64,000 bases of DNA, taken from Nigrospora sphaerica (Eukaryota > Ascomycota > Sordariomycetes > Amphisphaeriales > Apiosporaceae). The position numbers and the translations under genes are program-made. The stretch spans positions 3,216,501 to 3,280,500 of the forward strand of contig JAGVVL010000018.1 of the NCBI GenBank assembly GCA_018287875.1, read 5' to 3'. The notes beneath the pieces are model-generated. The model saw nothing but the letters and a program-made list of their open reading frames with translations. It ran no database searches and was not told the DNA's origin. Below, one piece after another: positions 51,715 through 64,000 of this stretch (the stretch's first letter is position 1; each line of letters opens with the position of its first letter).

Positions 51715-54700
51715 AGTGCTGACACGCCCTTTCACATAGACCTGCGCGTGCGTACGTTGAAGTACTTGGGTTGAGTACCTCTTTTACCTACAGACCGGTC
51801 GAGCGGGCCCGGTCGAACACTTCCCTCTCCCGGCCAATGCGGCTCCTCTAGGAGGAGCGCAACGATGCGCAGGGCGGCCAATGCAGCCAACTACCCCGCG
51901 GATAAGAGCGGTCAGCGAATGAAGGAAGGGGGAAGGAGGAGGAGGACAACAACAACAACAACAAGAAGAAAAGAAAGAAACAGCCAGCTCCTTGAGCCGC
52001 ATTTCGCATTTGTCTCCCAAGGCGGGGTTCATTGGCTGAGCGGCGTCGCAGACGACATACGCGACGTTTCCGGCTCGCGCTCGGCCATGTCAATGTCAGC
52101 CTTGCATATCGGTACGCGCCACTATACTTTTCTGTCAGGGAGGGGGAAAGGAGTGGTGGTGGGGAGGGGACCCCTTCGGCCGGCCGGCCGCCTTCTCCAA
52201 CCCAGCCCGGCCGAGACTCTGGGGAATCGAGGCCCCATGTGGGTAGGAGGAAGGAAAAGCAACCTAATCAGGGAGGATGGGTGGTCTACACAGTATAGGA
52301 CCTGCCGCTGCCGCCCGCTTGGTATGGGGCGGGGGAAGGGGAAGGGGGCAGGGGTCCGGGATTGGTACGTCAGCAGAAACAAGAAAAGGAAAAACACAAA
52401 AGGCGTGTACCAACGATAATGAGCTGATAGACAGACCCTTTCCCTTTCTGCGATGTTTAGGGAAGGGTCGCGGTACTTGCTGTTACAGTTACGGCTGCTG
52501 CTGCTGCTACTCAAGGCGACGATTACGACGTGAAAAGCCCCCCTTCCCCCATCCTTCTCGGGCGCGGCAGCGCGTATACTACGTAGAACGCAGCCGACCT
52601 ATGGAGTAGGTATGTTTCCGCGGGGGGGAGGGAAGGGGGAAAGCGAGCCGACGGCTCGGAAGTCCTCCCGAGTTGGACGCGCGTGTGTGTATACCTACGA
52701 TCAACATCGTTCCGCGATTCGGGATCAGCGAATGACCATACGATACAGCGGTCCCGGGGCAAAAGAGGACTCGAACCCTTCACCGCTTTCCTGGAACCAC
52801 TGCCGGGGCGTCCTATCACGTGGCCGACTGTTGCTGATCGGGGACACGCCACCACCCCCAATCTTTTGCTTTTTCCCTGACAGGGCCTGGACTGGGCCTT
52901 GTGTAACAACGTGACGACCTACGTGCCTGGGTCGAACGAGTGGTGTATGGTGTGTGCATGTGCCTGAGTGTGTGTGAGAGACCCCCCCTTGTGCTCACAT
53001 TGCCCATCGCCCCCAGGGGAGCGTGCGGGACTTGGCGTGATTCGAGGACCTCTTGACGGACGGATGGACGGGACGACCGGATGCTCGCCCTTTCTCCCTC
53101 TCTTCTGTCCATTCTTTGCTTCCCTCACACACGTGCAGCAACCGATCCACGCGCCGTTCGTAGCACACGCAGTAGCGCAACGTGCCGGGCGGCGAATGAG
53201 AGGCCGCGACGACGGGCCCGTCATGAGCACTGGAGCCACGTAGGGCGCGCCACCGCCCACTGTCACCGTGGAACTCGCTGGGTCCCGTCGGCCAATGGTG
53301 AGAGAGAACAGTGACGGCACCTCTCTCTCCCCCGTCCGCCCCCTCCAAGAAAAGAAATAGAGGACGATGAAGAGAAAGGCCGGCCCGTAGGCAAGGAGCT
53401 GAGGGAGCCGCCCGGCCGGCATATGGTCGTAGTACAGCAGGTAGGACGGCCGGTGCGCCCGGTCACGGAATGATTGGACGGGACCCTTTGGAAGGCGGGA
53501 GGCCGCGCTAGAAGAAGCGCGAAGATGTAATCCGACCGATAGACGGGTGAGCTGAGAAACGCTGGATTGCCGGGTGGGACGTGCTTTCTCTTCTCTCTAT
53601 CATCTCTCTCATGAGCAAGCACTCCCATCACACGAGAGCATACGCCCACGATGGACGGGGCGGGCGAGCGTGTACAATGTAGTGGTACCTAGGCCGGCAG
53701 CACAAGCGTGAAGACAGCTTCCCAGAACAGAACAGACCTACATGCATGCTGTTACATCCTACCCGTAGATTAAGCGCCGCCGACGTACAGGGGGGCAGGG
53801 GGGGAGAGCGGGCGATGGGGCACGTGGACAGTGAGTAGAATAGTCGGTAGCAGGTAAGACGACTAAAATTCGAAGCGAGAAAAGAGAGGCGAAAAGTGGC
53901 TTGCAGGAAGGAGGAGCCGAACCCTTGCGGTCCTGCAGGCGGCACTAGGGGGAACTAGGGAGGGGAGAGGAAGAAAAGTGAGCCCAACTCGGAAAAGAGA
54001 GGCTGTGGAGCAAAGTGGACAAAAAGATGATCGGCAGTCGCCATGGGCGAGGTACGATGCATGTACAAAATCGAGGCGGCTGTGAGGAAACCACGCACAC
54101 GCCCCTTCCCAAGCACGCTTCCCAAATTGTTTGATGGGGGGCCCAGCGCGAGCCGCAACCAGCCGGCCGGGCGGACCCAAAGAAAAACGAAACGACGCCG
54201 ACGTACTAGTTGGCCTCAAATGAGTCGTCCCGGTTTGGCCCCAGAGTCCACACAACACACACACCGGATGACGCATAGAGGGGTGAAGAAAAAGGGAAGG
54301 GAGGGATATGCATTTGCTGAGGGGGGACCCGGCAGATCAGTCTCGTCTGGCTGTCAGTCACTCTCACCTGCCCGTGTTTTAGTGCCTTCGGGAAGGGAGA
54401 GGGGCGGGCGGAAATCCAATGGAGTTCTGACCAGGAGGGGAGAGGGGAATCCCACCGGTGCAATTAACGATATCCCACCCGGCGCGAGCCTCGTTGCCAG
54501 AGAGGGCAAATGAACCCTTCCCCTCCCCGGAGATATGGGATGTGAAGGTTTTTTTTTTCCCTTTACTCCTCTTTGCCTATGTTCCCCATCTGCGAGGTTT
54601 TCTAGATGTGGGGCCGGTAGCAGCGGCGACGACGGTCAACTGGAAAAAAGATAGACGATGACTCCCCGTGTATACGAACTTTCCCCCACCCTCCCCAAGT

Positions 54701-57700
54701 TGCAAAAAAAACCACCAAAAAAACTCGGGCCAATAGAGGGAACCGACCAGTTTCTCGCACTAGTGAAGGCCGTAGAACAACCCACCGAACAAGCCAAAGA
54801 ACACAGCCCGAAGGGGGGGAGAGCGGCAGGGGCAGCCGGGCTCAGCTAAGCCAAGCAAGCCCCTAACCCTGAGGGCGCATAAACGTTAGCAACCAAGTCC
54901 AGCAGAAGCAGAGCCCGTACGGAGCACCGTAAGCACGAGCGAGAGTCATATCTCTCCGTTTTCCCCATCCCATCTCCCTTTAGCTCCTCCCTCTGGTCTC
55001 TCCAACTCGCCGAGCTGGGCCAAGCTGGGCGTGTCCCGTCTTCCTCCCCCAAGGGCCGGAACTCCTCGCCTGGGGGGAATCCCAAGTGAGGCGGCCGCCG
55101 CAATAACTTTTTTTTCCCTCTCACTCATCTGATAGATTATTTCTGGAGCCCGTTGTTGATCACGGGGCGCCGGCGAGTGGGGGGGTGCGCGTCCCCCCAT
55201 TCGTCCCTTGCGATGTTTCGTTTCGCTTCCCATTAGCCATTCATGGCCGTTCCGGCCATTGTGGTCTTACCCAGATTGCCTTTCAGCTAGTGCGCAATGG
55301 AGATGGAGGGGGAGGGATTGTAGGCCCCTCCCCACCACCTAACCTCATATCAACTCGGCACCTATGTTTTATTTACCCACGTTAGGGCCACCGGCCAGGC
55401 AGGCCAACCCTCGGAGTTTTTGTCTTGCGGAAGCCGAGGCTTTGCATGGTACAACAGTCCGGCTCCCCCCCTTGGAGCCGACTTTTTTGCTTTCGGATTA
55501 GGGACAAACGGTCAAAAGGAAAAGCCGACCGACGCACATGCGACCCTGGGAGGACCGCCAACCGCCCGCCCGTCCGCCATCTCGCGTGTCGGGGGCTGCC
55601 GTGTCGCATACCTGATCGCCCGTTAGCAGACCGCTTGCCCATGTACAAACAGCCCGGTTGACGGACTTCTTGGCTATTTAAGACTGTCTATTTGTTCATG
55701 CGAAATGCCTCCGTATTTGTGAACGCATGGCCCCATCGGTTATAGTTGCTCCTCGGCCTGGGAAAAAAAGGCAAGCCCCGGAATTGACGACGACGACGAC
55801 GACGACAGCGCGGACGAAGACGCAAGACGCGGACGTGGCAGGCAGAGAAGTACAACAGACAAGTAAGTTTGACAGCGGTCGTGATTGGGGAGAGTGGGTG
55901 AGAGGGAGGGACCCGATTACGGATCCCGGCTGCGCCTCTCCACAGGCGGCCCCAAATCGACGGATGGGATGGGACGGTCGCGGCATGGCGTGGCCATGGG
56001 ACGGGCGGCGGCGGCGGCGGCGGCGGAATGGGCCATGGATCACAGGGGTAAGAGGGAGAAAGAGCGTTCAAGCGCGCCCATTGTCGACAAGCCGAAGTGA
56101 GGGGGTGGTTAGGGATCAGAAAAATGTAACGCTCTCAAACTCCCTCTCGGCTTGCCTCAGGGGTGGTCAAAAAGCCCCCAGCTGTACACAGTAGGTCATG
56201 ACAGGTGGAGAGGCAGCATCGTCCTTCCCATCCGTCATCACCACCTGGCTGGCTGGACAGACAAAAGGCTACGAGAACGGAAACAAGTGCGATGAGTGAC
56301 TACGACAAAGGCGATGACGGCCTGCCCGTCCGCCAGGCGCACAGAAAGATGTATCCCCATTGCTGTCGGCCTGGGGACCCGGTCTTGGAGGCACGGTACG
56401 TCGGGGCCCGTCACTGTCGTTCGCTCTCGCATGCGCTCGCGTCTCGATTGGGGGAGCGAAAGAGAGGAAGAGGGAGAGGGGCCAGCAGGAGACTAGCACC
56501 CGAACCAGGGGCTGGCCCGGTGGCGGCCTTGTCGATGGGGGGAAACCGTCTCAGACGTGCTGTTTTGATTAAACCTGCAGGGTGCAAGGGGCCGCTTGGC
56601 CCAATGCGGCCATGTGATACAGCCACGAATCACGAGCTCCGGATCGGAGGGCGGCGCCGCAGGACCAGCGAACCGGAGCAGTCGGGCGAGCCCAGCACCG
56701 CGGTGCCTCTTTCCCCCAAGCTCGAGTGCGCGGCTCGAGATGTTTGTGTGCGTGCGTGCGTGCCGATGGGGATGATGGGATGGAAGACGGGCGGAAGTGA
56801 CGAGACACTCGCCTGCCCGCCGCGGCCAACCCCTCACCAAGGCCGCCTAGTCGCAAGTAGTTAAGTGAGGCCTTTCTCCGCGACCAACCGTCCGGACATC
56901 CAAGGCAGTACCCGCCGCTGTTTTGCGCCAGCGGCGAGAACGGAAGGGGGGCGCGTCTCTATTTTGTGTCTCGCCGTCCCCACGTATTCGCCAACGGCGC
57001 CCACACATCATCTCACGCACACATCCTCGTTGTTGCTGTCCGGAACGACGATGGAGAGCGGCCGGTCGTGGTCGTGCTGGTCGTAGGGCGGCGGCGTGGT
57101 TAGCGAGATGGTTGATGAAGAAGCGCCAGGCGCCCGTGGCTTGCACCCGGACGCGCATAGTCAGTCAGTCTACCGGAGGCACTCTAACCGCCTCTTCCGA
57201 CATGACAGGTTGGAGACACGCGCCTGCATGATGTGCGGCAGGTAGCCTGTCCCTCCTTCAACTCCCCCTTGCTTCCCCCGATTTCCCCCCCTACCTGGAG
57301 AGCCGCTTGCCAGCGAGTCTACTAAAAACAGCACCTCGGCGACGCGATCTGTTCGGATCGTAGTCCTTCTCGGGGCACTGGGCAGGGGGACCCCGGCCAA
57401 TACGGCCTGCTACCCGTACGGAGTAACCTATATGTTGCAATGCGTTAACAATAACAAACCCAACAACCCGTCCTCGTGGTCCGAGACCCAGCGATGGGCA
57501 ATTCAGCCTGGACAACGTTGAAACATGGACTTCAGCCTTGATCCCGCCAGCCCGCCCTGCTCTTCATTTTGGGAGGGGGAAGGGGAATAGTCGGACGATC
57601 CCTGCGACATGGACCCCTGGTTGCTTTGGTCTTGTCTGGGTGGGCCGGGGGTCCTCGTCAGGTGTCTGTTGCTGCCGTTATGCAAGGGCCGCAGTGCCAG

Positions 57701-58802
57701 CATCCGTCTTTCCTGCCAGTGCCAGGCCGGCAGCATGTGTTGTATAATGTATGTGTGTGTGTGTGTGCGTGAGTGAGCATCTTGGATGGGGAGCAGACTT
57801 TTTGTCTATCATGACTCTGGGGGGGGGGTTTGACCCCGAGCCGTCCGTGGGTGCGGCGTCCAGCGCCGAAAGTGCTTCGCTCACCGGGCGCAGCCAGGCG
57901 GCATGCCATGCACTTTTCCGGCTTTGGGTTTTCATACTGGGCGGTGCAGGCTTTAGGGACAACATGGACGAGACGGGGGCCGCAAGCACCAGGACGAACG
58001 AACTCTTGCTCGGTTTCGGTCCATGTGCAGAGGGATGATGCTGTTCGGACTTCCTGCGATGCCAGCCGTTCTACTTTCGGGCACCGTCATCACCAGGCCC
58101 CCGTTGCACGCTATCCAAACAGAGTACGGAATATGGGCCCAGAGACCCATCTCCGCGCCGCCGAAGCGCCAATGGGGGCTGGCCAGGGAACCAGGCAGAC
58201 CAGGCTCGGCAAGCGTGAGAGGGAAGGGGAGAAGAAAGAGCTGGAAAAAGGAACCTTCCGTCAAACGCGCCGGTAATTGGAGTCCAAACCTTGTGGACGG
58301 CGAGGCAGGCCCAGACTTGCGCACAAAAGATGAGGGTAAAAGTATGTGTTCAGAATACGACTCGAATGGGCATCGTAACGAATGAACGGGCACCCTCTAG
58401 CCAGTGAACTTTGTTGGAGAAGAGACGGATGAGGAGCGTGCCGCGGCTTGGCAGATGGCGTAGCCCAAACAAATGCAGGAACGGGGGCGACGGGCGATCG
58501 AGTCAGAGGCGGCCCCCTCTCGCTGTCGCTCCCTCGGCTCCCAAGGGAGTTTCCATATGGATGGGCCGGCGATGGGGATGCATCTATAGCCTCTACTCTA
58601 ATGCCACACGTACATGGAGGGACGGACGGGCGGCCGCTTCGGTCCAGCCGCTTGGATGCCCGAATGGGGATCCCGTCACCGCGAAAGGGCACACAATCCA
58701 ATCCCAATTCAGGCCAATCCAGGGTCCTCGTCAGAAACATCGGCCGTGTGTGCGTGCGCGGGCGTGTGGTGCATGCGCATGTGCGTGTGCGCGCCGCTGC
58801 TA

Positions 58803-58803
<1 letters not shown>

Positions 58804-58840
<37 letters not shown>
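58804..58840. repeat. (CTG)12 trinucleotide repeat
   Basis: Twelve uninterrupted CTG triplets in DNA with no supported gene, flanked by near-repeats 'gctagctg' and 'cttgctgctcg'. Confidence 0.9.
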
Positions 58841-58842
<2 letters not shown>

Positions 58843-60788
58843 GCTGCTCGCCAGCTAGCTTTGCTACGCCTTTTGACTCAGCTGTAAGGGCCATCTTGGA
58901 ACTCGAAATGAATAGAGGCCCAATGACTCTAGCCCCAAGGGCCAGTAGTTACTAAGCCCGGCTGGGACACCGTCTTCATTTCCTCGAGACCGTCGCGCAA
59001 CTAAACCTAGCACTGGCCCACGGGCTGTTTGGCTGCTGGGGCGTGTGTTGGTATGTGTACAACTACATGGGATGCAGGTGTTGTTCCATGGTTGTGTGGG
59101 ACAGACCCTCTTCTGGCCGTCTTGCCCCAGAGAAGCTTCGTTTCCCGTCGGAGTACGATACGGGCAATGTGTTTTCCGTCGACTGCTCCGTCGTCGTCAT
59201 CGTCGTCCTCGCCGTAGTAGGCTTCTTCTTCTTCTAATAATAATTCATATTAGTATTCTCCACGAAAACCTACGGCTCGGCAGGGAGAGAAAGGGAAGCC
59301 CGCTCCGGCAGCAGAAGCACAAGGGCAGCACGGTTTAGGCAGTTAAACTCGGAGTCTGTTCTTGGGACGAGGCCTGCCTCTGCTAGCAACCCGGCAGGCA
59401 GATCCAGGGTGTTTGTGTGTGTGTGTGCGAGTCCCTCATTGTCAGAATGTCAACCCTGCCTCCTCAGTGGCTGACCTAGTCACCGGTTCTCTGCTAGTAG
59501 GACCTCTCGGGCGGGCTGGCGCTGGCCACCAGTTGAACGTACCGGGGTGCTCTACGTAGGTACCTCCTTGTGTATAGCGCGTGTATATGTGCACCGTACT
59601 CGTTACATCGGTATCCATATCCGTACCTCAGCTGCCGGCTAGGCTGCCTGTTCCTTCTCAGCCTCCTTCCGGAGCATCGCCTGCAACTGCCTCACCATCC
59701 TCACCTACCCACCTACCTACCGGAATAGGCTGGTGCTGGATGGAGGCATGGAGGTGATCTCCGCGTCCCCGGTTAGGTAAGTGGGAGTAGGTGTAGCGAG
59801 GGCGAGTATGTAAGGTAGGAGGCATGTATGCGCACCCCGAGGTAGGTAAATGTAGGGAGGTGCATGACTGTCACACCCCCCATCCCCTCGCAATGCAGAG
59901 CAGAAGAGAGAGCAAAGCAGAGCCGAGTCGATGGGCCAGGTCTTGGTGCAGGCAGCCGGCCAATGACGAGACCTGGACAGCCTCCTCCAGTTCGTCTACA
60001 CCCGTCTATTCTCCTACCTGACGCCTACGACGGTCGGTGCTTCGTTAGTGCGCCGCCTGGGCAAACGTGGTGCCGAGGGTGGGGCGTGGACTATGCATCA
60101 TTGTTGTGTGACCCTTTCCTCCGCGCGCGCGCGCGTTCCAGTATCGGATACGAGGGAAGGCCGAGGATGGGCACGTCGACGGCGGCGGCGGCGACCAGAC
60201 CAGCTCCATAGCATCGAAGTTATCGTCCACGTCGCCTCTTGTCGCCCCCTTCCCCTCGTTTTTTCGTCTGCCATGAATGGATGGGCGGATGGAGGGATGA
60301 ATCGATAAACAAATGGATGAGGACCCAGGATGGTCGGTGTCTGACTGGTCCAGTATGGGATCGCGATGGGTTGTCGGCATGCATACACAGGGAAATGGAC
60401 CTGAACAGGTCGATACGGGCACTGGGACAGAGGCGACCGAGGGCGGGCCTGTGCCTGGCACGGATGCCGGGCTCCCTTCCATGCTCGCAGCCCCTGCCCC
60501 TGCCCCTGTCCAGCGCTGTCTGCCCGTCCGTGTCTGCGGCCTGCCAGGGCCAGTAAGTTGCCAGCGATTGATGCCAGGCCTCGGGGACTCTGGGACATGT
60601 GGATGGCCGTTCCTGGTTGGCTGTCGACCGCTGCCAGCCACTGCCACCTTACTGACTCTTTCGGTGGGGCGTTGGCACTGGGCGGGCTTTTTGTAGATGT
60701 ACCTTGGCTACCGATGTAATTCTACCTCCATGCCGCCTGCCTGCTGCTTAGCGCTGCGATGATGCGCAAAGGCTGCCGTATGTATCCA

Positions 60789-60794
60789 TCTCTC

Positions 60795-60828
<34 letters not shown>
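60789..60828. repeat. (TC)n tract
   Basis: About 40 bases of TC repeats with minor interruptions, near the start of the pyrimidine-rich region that leads to the glutamine-rich gene. Confidence 0.85.
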
Positions 60829-60999
60829 CCTTCACGAAGGACGCGGAGATGGGAACGCGTCGCTGTTGGGAGAGTCGGCTGTGATCAATCAGGTCGGGCT
60901 AAGCGGGCAGTGAATACACGCTAGAAGTACCTAGGACCTTCCCAGTGGGCATTACCGGGGGCTCAGTTCTGGGGCTGTCCCAGTTCCAGCCCAGTCCCA

Positions 61000-62918
61000 G
61001 TCACAGGTTGTGTGTACCTGGAGCCCAGTCCCACACACCTCTCAACCACCGTCCTTGGACTGGATCCAGTCTACCTATTCCATCCATCCCATCCCATCTG
61101 GGCTGGGCAAACAGGTCGGGGAGTCCACACACACACACTCACACGCGCGCACACGCACCCCCATCGCCTACCCATCCGAGCCATCCCTCCTCGCCATCTC
61201 CAGTACCCGTCCAGCCCGTTTCCCCGTACCGGTACCTGTTTGGGGTGTCTTTCCATGCGCCGTCCGTCCACTTGCCTGTTCATTCACCCGCCCATCCGCT
61301 GCCTTTTCTGGTCAAATCGCCCTCATCTCCTCCACTCATTCTCGTTCTACTTCCTCCCACTCTCCCTCCTCCTTCCCTCCCTCACAGCTTTTTGTCCTCA
61401 TCTTCTCTTTCTTCCTTTGCCTCCCCCTCCTTCCCTCTCCCTCGTCGCCGCTACCGTCGCCCTTCTTTTGTTCTCGACTCGCAGTCCATCGCCGTTTTCC
61501 CGCCACACAACTCAACCAATTCGCCCTTGGCGTGGAATCGTCCGTCTATTGAAAGTTCGCGTCGCTCGGTCAGCCCCGTCGCCCTACTTCCTACTGGAGA
61601 GAGAAAAAACGAGAGAGAAAAGTTGCATCCACTCGCCAATTCACTACTGCACACAAACCCCCCCAAGGGAAGAAAGAAAGAAAACAGACAAAAAAAGACA
61701 ACTCATTGATCGGTTCGCAACATTGCCCACTCAACTCGCACGACCGTCAGATCGCACAGCCCGCCTTGCTTCGCATCGCAACCACGCGCTTCGCACCTAT
61801 AGCTCCAGACTTAGGTCCCCATCTCCACCCAGCCAGCTGATTGATACACCTCGCATTTTAATCATTGTACAATTGTTCTTCGCGTCTACCGCCGCCTTCT
61901 CTTCGTCGCATATACGAGTATATCAGCCCAAAACCTCCATCCGATAATCCACACGCCGTTGTCACTGTCCCACTGGAACATCGACTGCTTCAGGACGCCT
62001 TTGTTCTAGCTCACGCACATCAGGTACGCGCACCCACAGTAGTGCTGCATTCGGGAAACCCTTTCCTTCCCCTTCCCCGTCCCCTGCCTTGCCCTGCTTT
62101 AGGTACCCTACCCTTGAGCCGTATCCTTGGAGCACAGCACCTTCGAAGCCCCCTTGACCCTTGGACATCTTTCCCCACCGGTCGTCTCTCGTTGGGTCCT
62201 GAGCCGAGGCTTACAAAACCACCAGCTTGTCACGGCTTGATTCTCTTGCAACCCTGTTGGACCTCGATCCGGATTGTCGCACCTGCCGTCTCTCGCGTTT
62301 GCTTGAACCATTCCGTGTACCGCATCTTTTGTCCACGCAAGAAGTTCGGCAACCCACTGTCGTTTCTTCAGACAACCGACGCCACAATCTTTTCGACCAT
62401 CTGCGTAGACCGTCAGCTGTCTACCATCTAATTTTCGTTCCGCCTCGCCTACCAGCCGCTGAGAAGCCACGCTACCCGCAGTTGGTCCGCTAGGACGCAT
62501 TTTTCTCCCCTTCTTGTTAACAGGTTTACCCACCACGGTCGCCTCAACAAGACTCTTCTTGGCTTCGCTGGATTGCATTCCGTGGCCTCGCGTTTGACAC
62601 GACATCATCCCGAATCCGAACCCCAAGACGAGCATTCGTTGATCGATCCTTTTTTTTCTCTTTGACACAACTTTTGCGACAGCACCACCCAGATTTCCCA
62701 ATCTAAATCAGACACTGGATTTCACGGATCTGTCAACTACCTGGTTGTAATATTCCCAACGACTACTTCCTAGGCCGTTGTCCACTCCTTTTTCGACTTC
62801 CCAGTTCGTCTCTTCTGAGCACCTCGTCTAGTCACGCATCAGCGGTGACTTTCGATCTCTCTCAGCAAACCCAGACAACGTCTCTTGAGTAATTGACACC
62901 GGCGGTCTATTATTCAAA
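61000..62918 (+). promoter_or_regulatory. Promoter and long leader of the glutamine-rich gene
   Basis: A strongly CT-rich block (about 61300–61480) is followed by A-rich and CA-rich DNA, the usual layout around a highly used fungal transcription start. The distance to the start codon at 62919 implies a leader above 1 kb. A leader intron is possible between a donor at about 62023 (atcag|gtacgc) and an acceptor at about 62522 (cttgttaacag). Many upstream ATGs occur. Open frames across the region are Ser/Pro/Leu-rich products of the CT bias and are not taken as genes. Confidence 0.45.
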
Positions 62919-63292
62919 ATGGCCCAGAACAGCTTCGCTCCTTCCAACGGCCTGGGCTTGCCCTCCGGTGGTTTGGCGTCTCGCCGTGGTGGCCAGAACA
63001 TCAAGCCTCTGTCCTTCGATGCCATGAAGGCTGCGGCTGACAACAAGGACAACGGCGCGCCCACCCCGCGTACCAGCCGCTCTCACCTTCTCGCGGGCCT
63101 CCGCACCGCTCCCAAGTCGGCCACTACTGGGAACTTTCCCGCCTCGCCTACGACGGCGGCGCCCGCTGGCCAGCAGTCCTACGCCAGCAATGGCGCTTCT
63201 TCGACCATGTACAACGGTCAACAGAATGTCTTTGCTGGACCCAAGACTTCGCTGCCCCGCATGCCGACCCAGCCCCAGCAGCAGCACTACCA

Positions 63293-63333
<41 letters not shown>

Positions 63334-64000
63334 CCTACCAGCGGCAGCAACAGATGATGGCCGCCCACGACCACCACTACACCGCTGAGCAGATCCTGGC
63401 CCCGCCTGAGCTGGCCATCGAGGAGCAGGAGCAAATGGACCCCAACCTGTACGCCCAGCTGGTTGCTACCAACATGTACCTCGCTCAGCAGCAACAGCGC
63501 CTGCAGCAGCAGCTCATGAATGTGCAGGCTGCCGCCCAGCAGTTCCATGGTCTCAGCCTCAACGGGCAGGCTACCCTGCAGCAGCAGGTGGCTCTCCAGA
63601 GCCTCTACCAGCAGCAGCAGCAACAGCTCCGAAACCTGCAGCAGTCCATGGCCAACCTTCAGCAGCCCCAGCAGAATATGTACACTTGCTACGATCCTGC
63701 CACCGGCCAGCAGATGTTCTACGTGGACCCGAACCAAAGCCAGTACAACCAGGCCAACAGTGCCTACATGGACCAACCGTCGACGCCGCAGACGTTCAGC
63801 TTCCAGCAGAACCACTCGACACCTCGTGTTCAGGTCTCGCCCCCAGCTGACAATGAGAGGCCCTTCTTCCGCAGCAACACGCCCCCTAAGAAGGTTGAGA
63901 TCCTGACCAACCACGAGCCCCTGCCCCCGCCTTCGGCCAACGCCTTCCGCCGCGGCCACAAGAAGACGCCATCCATGGGTGCCGGCAAGGGCCTGACCGT
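62919..64000 (+). CDS. Glutamine-rich protein, N-terminal part (3' partial)
   Basis: An open frame from aaaATGGCCCAG to the window edge, 360 codons so far. It begins MAQNSFAPSNGLGLPSGG, with a Ser/Thr/Ala-rich stretch containing KPLSFDAMKAAADNKD and SRSHLLAGLRTAPKS. A pure 14-residue Gln tract lies at about 125–138, then a region with repeated Gln clusters and heptad-like spacing (DPNLYAQLVATNMYLAQQQQ, LQQQVALQSLYQQQQQQ). Next come MYTCYDPATGQQMFYVDPN and short phospho-type sites (RSNTPPKKVEIL, RGHKKTPSMGAGKG). Such composition is common in fungal RNA-binding or translational regulators and in condensate-forming proteins, but no folded domain is visible in this part, so I assign no function. 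Codon usage is strongly biased to C-ending codons, suggesting high expression. Confidence 0.85.
63291..63332 (+). repeat. CAG repeat coding a 14-Gln tract
   Basis: Fourteen consecutive Gln codons, all CAG except one CAA at the second position; the last twelve are uninterrupted CAG. Length variation between strains is likely. Confidence 0.95.

Larger units (their letters stand above)
47912..60999. other. 13-kb intergenic region with no convincing gene
   Basis: Open frames here run to 413 codons (minus strand, 50494–51735), but they are Pro/Arg/Gly/Ser-rich, overlap several alternative frames, and show no domain, no conserved splice pattern and no consistent codon preference. The stretch is punctuated by homopolymers and short tandem repeats: C16 at 51699, GAC repeats near 55787, GCG near 56008, GT near 57749, CTG12 at 58804 and TC near 60789. 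No tRNA, rRNA or snRNA was recognised. Non-coding transcripts cannot be ruled out. Confidence 0.5.

Noticed and set aside
50494..51735. 413-codon minus-strand open frame
   Set aside because: Pro/Arg/Ser-rich throughout, opposite similarly open frames, no domain and no homology I can recall; long frames arise by chance in GC-rich DNA.
60945..61709. 254- and 311-codon plus-strand open frames across 60945–61947
   Set aside because: Products of the CT-rich promoter and leader (Ser/Pro/Leu runs); all three frames are open together.

Overview
The window is nuclear DNA of a filamentous ascomycete, most likely a Sordariomycete. The basis is short GT–AG introns (about 50–100 nt), GC-rich third codon positions, an Slt2-type MAP kinase, HET-domain genes, a fungal Zn2Cys6 regulator and decayed non-LTR retroelement and gene copies. 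Coding density is low: about eleven intact or near-intact genes, three pseudogene or element remnants and one tRNA in 64 kb. Three stretches of roughly 4 to 15 kb show no convincing gene.

Layout. 0–3.3 kb: the 3' part of a cell-wall-integrity MAP kinase, convergent with a secreted DUF3455 gene. 3.3–11.6 kb: long intergenic DNA. 11.6–21.5 kb: four consecutive plus-strand genes, namely a Zn2Cys6 regulator, a PrpF-family isomerase, a mitochondrial tricarboxylate carrier and an anion:cation-symporter MFS transporter. 22–27.6 kb: two divergent HET genes, one carrying WW-like modules. 28.6–33.5 kb: one very large acidic nuclear protein with a coilin-like layout. 33.5–43.2 kb: a repeat and pseudogene island with a palindromic repeat array behind a promoter-like block, a phosphotransferase pseudogene, a Tad-like LINE 3' end, tRNA-Asp, the complex I subunit NDUFB7 and an S28 peptidase pseudogene. 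47.2 kb: a four-pass membrane protein. 48–62.9 kb: intergenic DNA rich in simple repeats, ending in a long leader for a glutamine-rich protein that runs off the window.

The most notable system is the 11.6–21.5 kb cluster. The palindrome TCCCGCGGGA lies upstream of each of its four genes, and I found the full 10-mer nowhere else in the window by eye. Two sites (PrpF and MFS) share a 14-base match. CCG/CGG half-sites are what Zn2Cys6 proteins bind, so this looks like a self-controlled regulon. A PrpF isomerase with a tricarboxylate carrier and a carboxylate-type transporter resembles part of the Ustilago maydis itaconate cluster (regulator, mitochondrial carrier, aconitate isomerase, MFS exporter), but no decarboxylase is present. 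Uptake and use, or formation, of trans-aconitate or a related tri- or dicarboxylate is the working hypothesis.

Two otherwise intact genes (DUF3455 and the membrane protein) each carry one single-base frameshift in a GC-rich run, which may be assembly error rather than biology.
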